This document shows positions 6,433-8,571 of a DNA stretch of 8,571 bases, piece by piece. This DNA is from an uncultured Clostridia bacterium (lineage in GTDB: Bacteria > Bacillota > Clostridia > Oscillospirales > Oscillospiraceae). The position numbers were made by a program, and so were the translations under genes. The stretch spans positions 1 through 8,571 of the forward strand of contig CAMJHX010000048.1 of the NCBI GenBank assembly GCA_946405655.1. Direction: 5' to 3'. How positions within the stretch are numbered: position 1 is the stretch's first letter; each line of letters begins with the position of its first letter. Below the pieces are notes generated by a model. The model was not told the origin of the DNA. It searched no databases and saw only the letters and a program-made list of their open reading frames with translations.

Positions 6433-6472
6433 ATAAGAGGCGAATCCACCTTCCGGCGGATTCGCCTCTTAT
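6433..6472 (-). terminator. Long hairpin closing the metal-transporter operon
   Basis: ATAAGAGGCGAATCCACC (6433-6450) pairs with GGCGGATTCGCCTCTTAT (6455-6472), an 18-base-pair stem with one A-C mismatch and a TTCC loop. It starts 6 bases after the stop codon of the ATPase gene (6479-6481). The following - strand sequence is AT-rich (ATTCATATTATT) rather than a pure T-run, so termination may be less than complete. Confidence 0.78.
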
Positions 6473-6478
6473 CATGAT

Positions 6479-7204
6479 TCAATGCCGTCCGGAAAGGCAG
6501 AACGGCAGCTCCATGCGGTTGGCCTCCAGCAGCGCCTTGTCGCGCAGAATCTCATCCGCGCTCCCGTCGGCGACGAGCTGGCCGCCGGAAAGCAGCAGTA
6601 CGCGCGAGCAGGTGTCGAGGATCATGTCGAGATCGTGCGAGGCAATCAGCTTCGTCATGCGCATGCCGTTGATGGCGTTAATCACGGTGCGGCGGTTGCA
6701 GGGGTCGAGCGCGATGGACGGCTCGTCCATCAAGATTGCCTTCGGTTCCATAGCGAGGATCGTCGCGATCGCGGCCATGCGCTTTTCACCGCCGGAGATC
6801 TTGTGGTTGTGGCGGTGCTTGAGCTCCGTGAGCCCCAGCTGCGCGAGCACGGCGTCGACCTTCTGCTCGGCCTCCTCTTTGGATAGCCCGTAGTTTCTCG
6901 GCGCGAACATCATGTCCTCATAGACTGTGGGCATGAACATCTGGCTGTCGGAATCCTGCAGCACAAAGCCGAGCGTGCGGCGAATCTGCGGCAGGGTCTT
7001 TTTCTCCACGCGCACGCCGTCCACCAGAATCTCGCCCTCCGTACAGGGGAGGAGCCCCAGCAGCAGCTTCATGATCGTGCTCTTGCCAGCGCCGTTGGCG
7101 CCGATCAGCCCCACCGCTTCGCCGGGCGCGATGTGGAAGGAGACGCCGCGCAGCACCGGCGCGCCGGATTCATAGGAAAAGGATACATTGTCAAAGGTAA
7201 TCAT
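6479..7204 (-). CDS. cbiO: Energy-coupling-factor ABC transporter ATP-binding protein CbiO
   Basis: A 241-residue ATPase with all ABC motifs intact: Walker A GANGAGKS (35-42), Q-loop Gln83 in LQDSDSQMF, signature SGGEK (137-141), Walker B AILMDEP (156-162), D-loop ALDP and H-loop His190 (SHDLD). The LQDSDSQMF...VYEDMMFAPRNYG stretch is typical of the energy-coupling-factor subgroup (CbiO/NikO/EcfA), and the length is usual for a stand-alone CbiO. It hydrolyses ATP at the cytoplasmic face to drive metal uptake by the CbiM/CbiQ membrane parts. The start at 7204 follows the cbiQ stop by 9 bases, with GAGGG 6 bases before the ATG. Only one ATPase gene is present, as in cobalt and nickel systems where it works as a homodimer. 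Co versus Ni cannot be told from this subunit. Confidence 0.95.
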   Translation of the reverse strand: MITFDNVSFSYESGAPVLRGVSFHIAPGEAVGLIGANGAGKSTIMKLLLGLLPCTEGEILVDGVRVEKKTLPQIRRTLGFVLQDSDSQMFMPTVYEDMMFAPRNYGLSKEEAEQKVDAVLAQLGLTELKHRHNHKISGGEKRMAAIATILAMEPKAILMDEPSIALDPCNRRTVINAINGMRMTKLIASHDLDMILDTCSRVLLLSGGQLVADGSADEILRDKALLEANRMELPFCLSGRH

Positions 7205-7213
7205 AGCGAACCC

Positions 7214-8014
7214 TCAAGTGATCAGATTTCCGAGCAGCTGGGGCAGATCCCAGCATCTCGCCGCGGCGAAGAACGCCGAACAGCCGAGCGCGAACGCTAC
7301 CGCGCCAGCCGTGCACTTCGGCACCTCGGCATAGTAAAACTCGCCGCGAAAGCCGCGCAGCTGCATGCTCTCATAGAGATCCTCCGCGCGGTCCATGCTC
7401 CGCAGCAGCAGCTGCCCAAGGAAGCTGCCCCAGGCGGAGATGTGGATGCCCTTCTGTCCCGGCGCGCGCAGATGATACGCGTCCGACATGACGGACACCT
7501 CCCGCAGCATCACCGTCACATAGCGGTAGGTGAGCAGCAGCAGCGTCACGAGCAGGCTTGGCACATGGAGCTTTCGGAGTGCCGCGCAGAGCGAGTCCAT
7601 CGGCGTCGTCGCGATCAGAAGAAACGACGCCATGAGCGCGAAGACTCCTTTTAGCATCAGTGTGATCATCGAGACCACGCCGCCGGAAACCGTGATGTTC
7701 CCGAGCTGCAGAAGCGGCGCGCGGTCATAAAAGGGGTTTAAGAGCCCCACCGCGCAGACCAGCGGCAGCACAATGCGCAGCTTATAGAAGCACGTCCGCA
7801 CCGGAATGCCGCTCAGCTGAAACATTAAGATAGGGAAGAGCACCATCACCGCCAGCGCACTCAGCTGATATTTATGAAAGGAGACCACGCACAGAATGTA
7901 CGCCAGCGTGATCAGCAGCTTCACCAGCGGGTGCATTCGGTGAATGGGGGAGTCCTGCGCCGCGAGCGCGTCCATTTCGCGAAACTCGTCCAGCGCGTGG
8001 TTGATTTTGTCCAT
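7214..8014 (-). CDS. cbiQ: Energy-coupling-factor transporter transmembrane protein CbiQ
   Basis: A 266-residue membrane protein, the T-component that couples ATP hydrolysis to the substrate-binding part. The N-terminus (D..A..DSPIHRMHPLVKLL) is the CbiQ pattern. There are about five to six membrane segments (about 30-46, 50-67, 80-94, 110-137, 152-168 and a C-terminal one at 234-252). Two cytoplasmic coupling elements are visible: LRKLHVPSLLV (146-156) and RSMDRAEDLYESMQLRGF (205-222), the latter being the charged coupling helix with its conserved Ala-Arg/Arg-Gly features. It lies between the CbiM-PDGLE fusion and cbiO in one operon. The start at 8014 has only a weak ribosome site (GGACGGAT shortly upstream) and a hairpin lies 24 bases before it, which may lower its yield relative to the upstream gene. 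Confidence 0.94.
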   Translation of the reverse strand: MDKINHALDEFREMDALAAQDSPIHRMHPLVKLLITLAYILCVVSFHKYQLSALAVMVLFPILMFQLSGIPVRTCFYKLRIVLPLVCAVGLLNPFYDRAPLLQLGNITVSGGVVSMITLMLKGVFALMASFLLIATTPMDSLCAALRKLHVPSLLVTLLLLTYRYVTVMLREVSVMSDAYHLRAPGQKGIHISAWGSFLGQLLLRSMDRAEDLYESMQLRGFRGEFYYAEVPKCTAGAVAFALGCSAFFAAARCWDLPQLLGNLIT

Positions 8015-8038
8015 AGCGATCCGTCCAAAGTAAAATCA

Positions 8039-8060
8039 GGGACATCCGGGCGGATGTCCC
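8039..8060 (-). other. Hairpin inside the cbi operon, possible attenuator or mRNA processing site
   Basis: GGGACATCC (8039-8047) pairs perfectly with GGATGTCCC (8052-8060) around a 4-base loop, in the 66-base gap between the cbiM-PDGLE stop and cbiQ. Read on the - strand it is followed by TGATTTTACTTT, a broken T-tract; on the + strand it is followed by TTTT but no + strand gene precedes it. It could partly terminate or protect the upstream mRNA. Confidence 0.6.
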
Positions 8061-8080
8061 TTTTGGTATCATATCATACT

Positions 8081-8571
8081 TTACTGCTTTTGACCATTCT
8101 TTTTGCGGAAGAATCCGCCCACAAAGCAGATCAGCAGCACCAGCGCCGCCACGATCGCGCTGCCGACGAGACCGGAGACTGAGGTGCCCGCAGCACTGTC
8201 GCTGTCAGAGAAGGAGTAGTCCGGCAGGAAAGAGGTTTTCTCCTGAATGCCGGCGGCCTTGTCTGCCGCAGCGCTCTGCACACCGAAGTCATCCTCGTCG
8301 AGACCCATGTTCTCGCTGTAGCCCGCCTCGCTGTTGCCGAAGAGCGACCACTCGAGCCCGTCGGGGTTGGAGCTTGCGAGCAGGGAGAGTCCGCCGCCGA
8401 CGAGCGCCGCCGCCACCGCGAGCACCACGATCGTCGTTGCGAGCGAGCCCTTGCCCTTCTCGCCGGAGGTCTGTACATCGCGCAGCAGCTCCGGCCGGGA
8501 TTCATACACGAACAGCAGCACCGCCGTCGTGATCAGACCCTCGATCAGGCCGATCGCCAGATGGATCGGCA
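8081..8571 (-). CDS. cbiM: CbiM C-terminus fused to a PDGLE (CbiN-like) domain, 5' part missing
   Basis: The frame is open to the window edge, giving 162 visible residues; GTG at 8519-8521 is only an internal codon, since the frame upstream reads PIHLAIGLIEGLITTAVLLF, the typical end of the CbiM membrane domain. CbiM is the substrate-specific part of cobalt/nickel energy-coupling-factor transporters. After a short loop comes a membrane helix (SLATTIVVLAVAAALVGGG), then SNPDGLEWS, the signature of the PDGLE domain that substitutes for CbiN, an external acidic linker of about 70 residues, and a final helix (VGSAIVAALVLLICFVGGF) with a basic tail. The metal-binding N-terminus that would separate Co2+ from Ni2+ transport lies outside the window, as would any cobalamin riboswitch. 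The gene precedes cbiQ and cbiO on the same strand. Confidence 0.92.
   Translation of the reverse strand, partial: PIHLAIGLIEGLITTAVLLFVYESRPELLRDVQTSGEKGKGSLATTIVVLAVAAALVGGGLSLLASSNPDGLEWSLFGNSEAGYSENMGLDEDDFGVQSAAADKAAGIQEKTSFLPDYSFSDSDSAAGTSVSGLVGSAIVAALVLLICFVGGFFRKKNGQKQ

Noticed and set aside
6341..6478. Possible riboswitch or small RNA in the 138-base gap before the DUF2975 gene
   Set aside because: The gap is fully explained by a terminator hairpin, an operator-like dyad and a promoter, and the predicted leader is only about 22 bases, too short for a riboswitch.
8039..8064. Hairpin plus TTTT as a + strand intrinsic terminator
   Set aside because: No + strand gene precedes it; every gene within several kilobases is on the - strand, so it is treated as a - strand mRNA structure.

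Overview
The base composition (GC-rich), strong AGGAGG-type ribosome binding sites, tightly packed co-directional operons and gene families (YozG-like regulator, DUF2975, DUF4173, a CbiM-PDGLE type metal transporter) suggest a GC-rich member of the Firmicutes, probably a gut-type Clostridia such as an Oscillospiraceae-like lineage. The taxonomic guess is inference; there is no rRNA or marker gene in the window. I see no mobile element, CRISPR array or tRNA.

Layout. Bases 1-1311 (+ strand) hold the 3' part of a GNAT-fold acetyltransferase-like gene and, overlapping it by 8 bases, a gene for a protein that looks like a winged-helix (Z-alpha-like) domain joined to a PD-(D/E)XK nuclease-like domain. 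This pair converges on everything else, which is on the - strand, and the two sides share a bidirectional terminator at about 1310-1340. Reading the - strand from its upstream end (right to left): an energy-coupling-factor metal transporter operon (cbiM-PDGLE fusion, cut by the window edge, then cbiQ and cbiO, 8571-6479), closed by a hairpin at 6433-6472; a four-gene membrane operon with its own promoter and a palindromic putative operator (DUF2975 protein, YozG-like Xre regulator, DUF4173 membrane protein, small predicted lipoprotein, 6340-3880), closed by a terminator at 3841-3872; and a two-gene operon with its own promoter (YyaL/DUF255 thioredoxin-fold protein and a degenerate histidine-phosphatase-like protein with a C-terminal cysteine cluster, 3790-1339).

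How they work together. CbiM/Q/O are parts of one Co2+ or Ni2+ uptake machine. The YozG-like regulator probably controls its own operon through the TTATCG-N5-CGATAA dyad next to the promoter; the DUF2975, DUF4173 and lipoprotein products would all sit at the membrane, so the unit looks like a self-regulated envelope module of unknown function. The most unusual items are the Z-alpha-like/nuclease-like protein next to the acetyltransferase, the apparent pseudophosphatase with a CxxC-type cluster, and the four-gene regulator/membrane operon with its operator.
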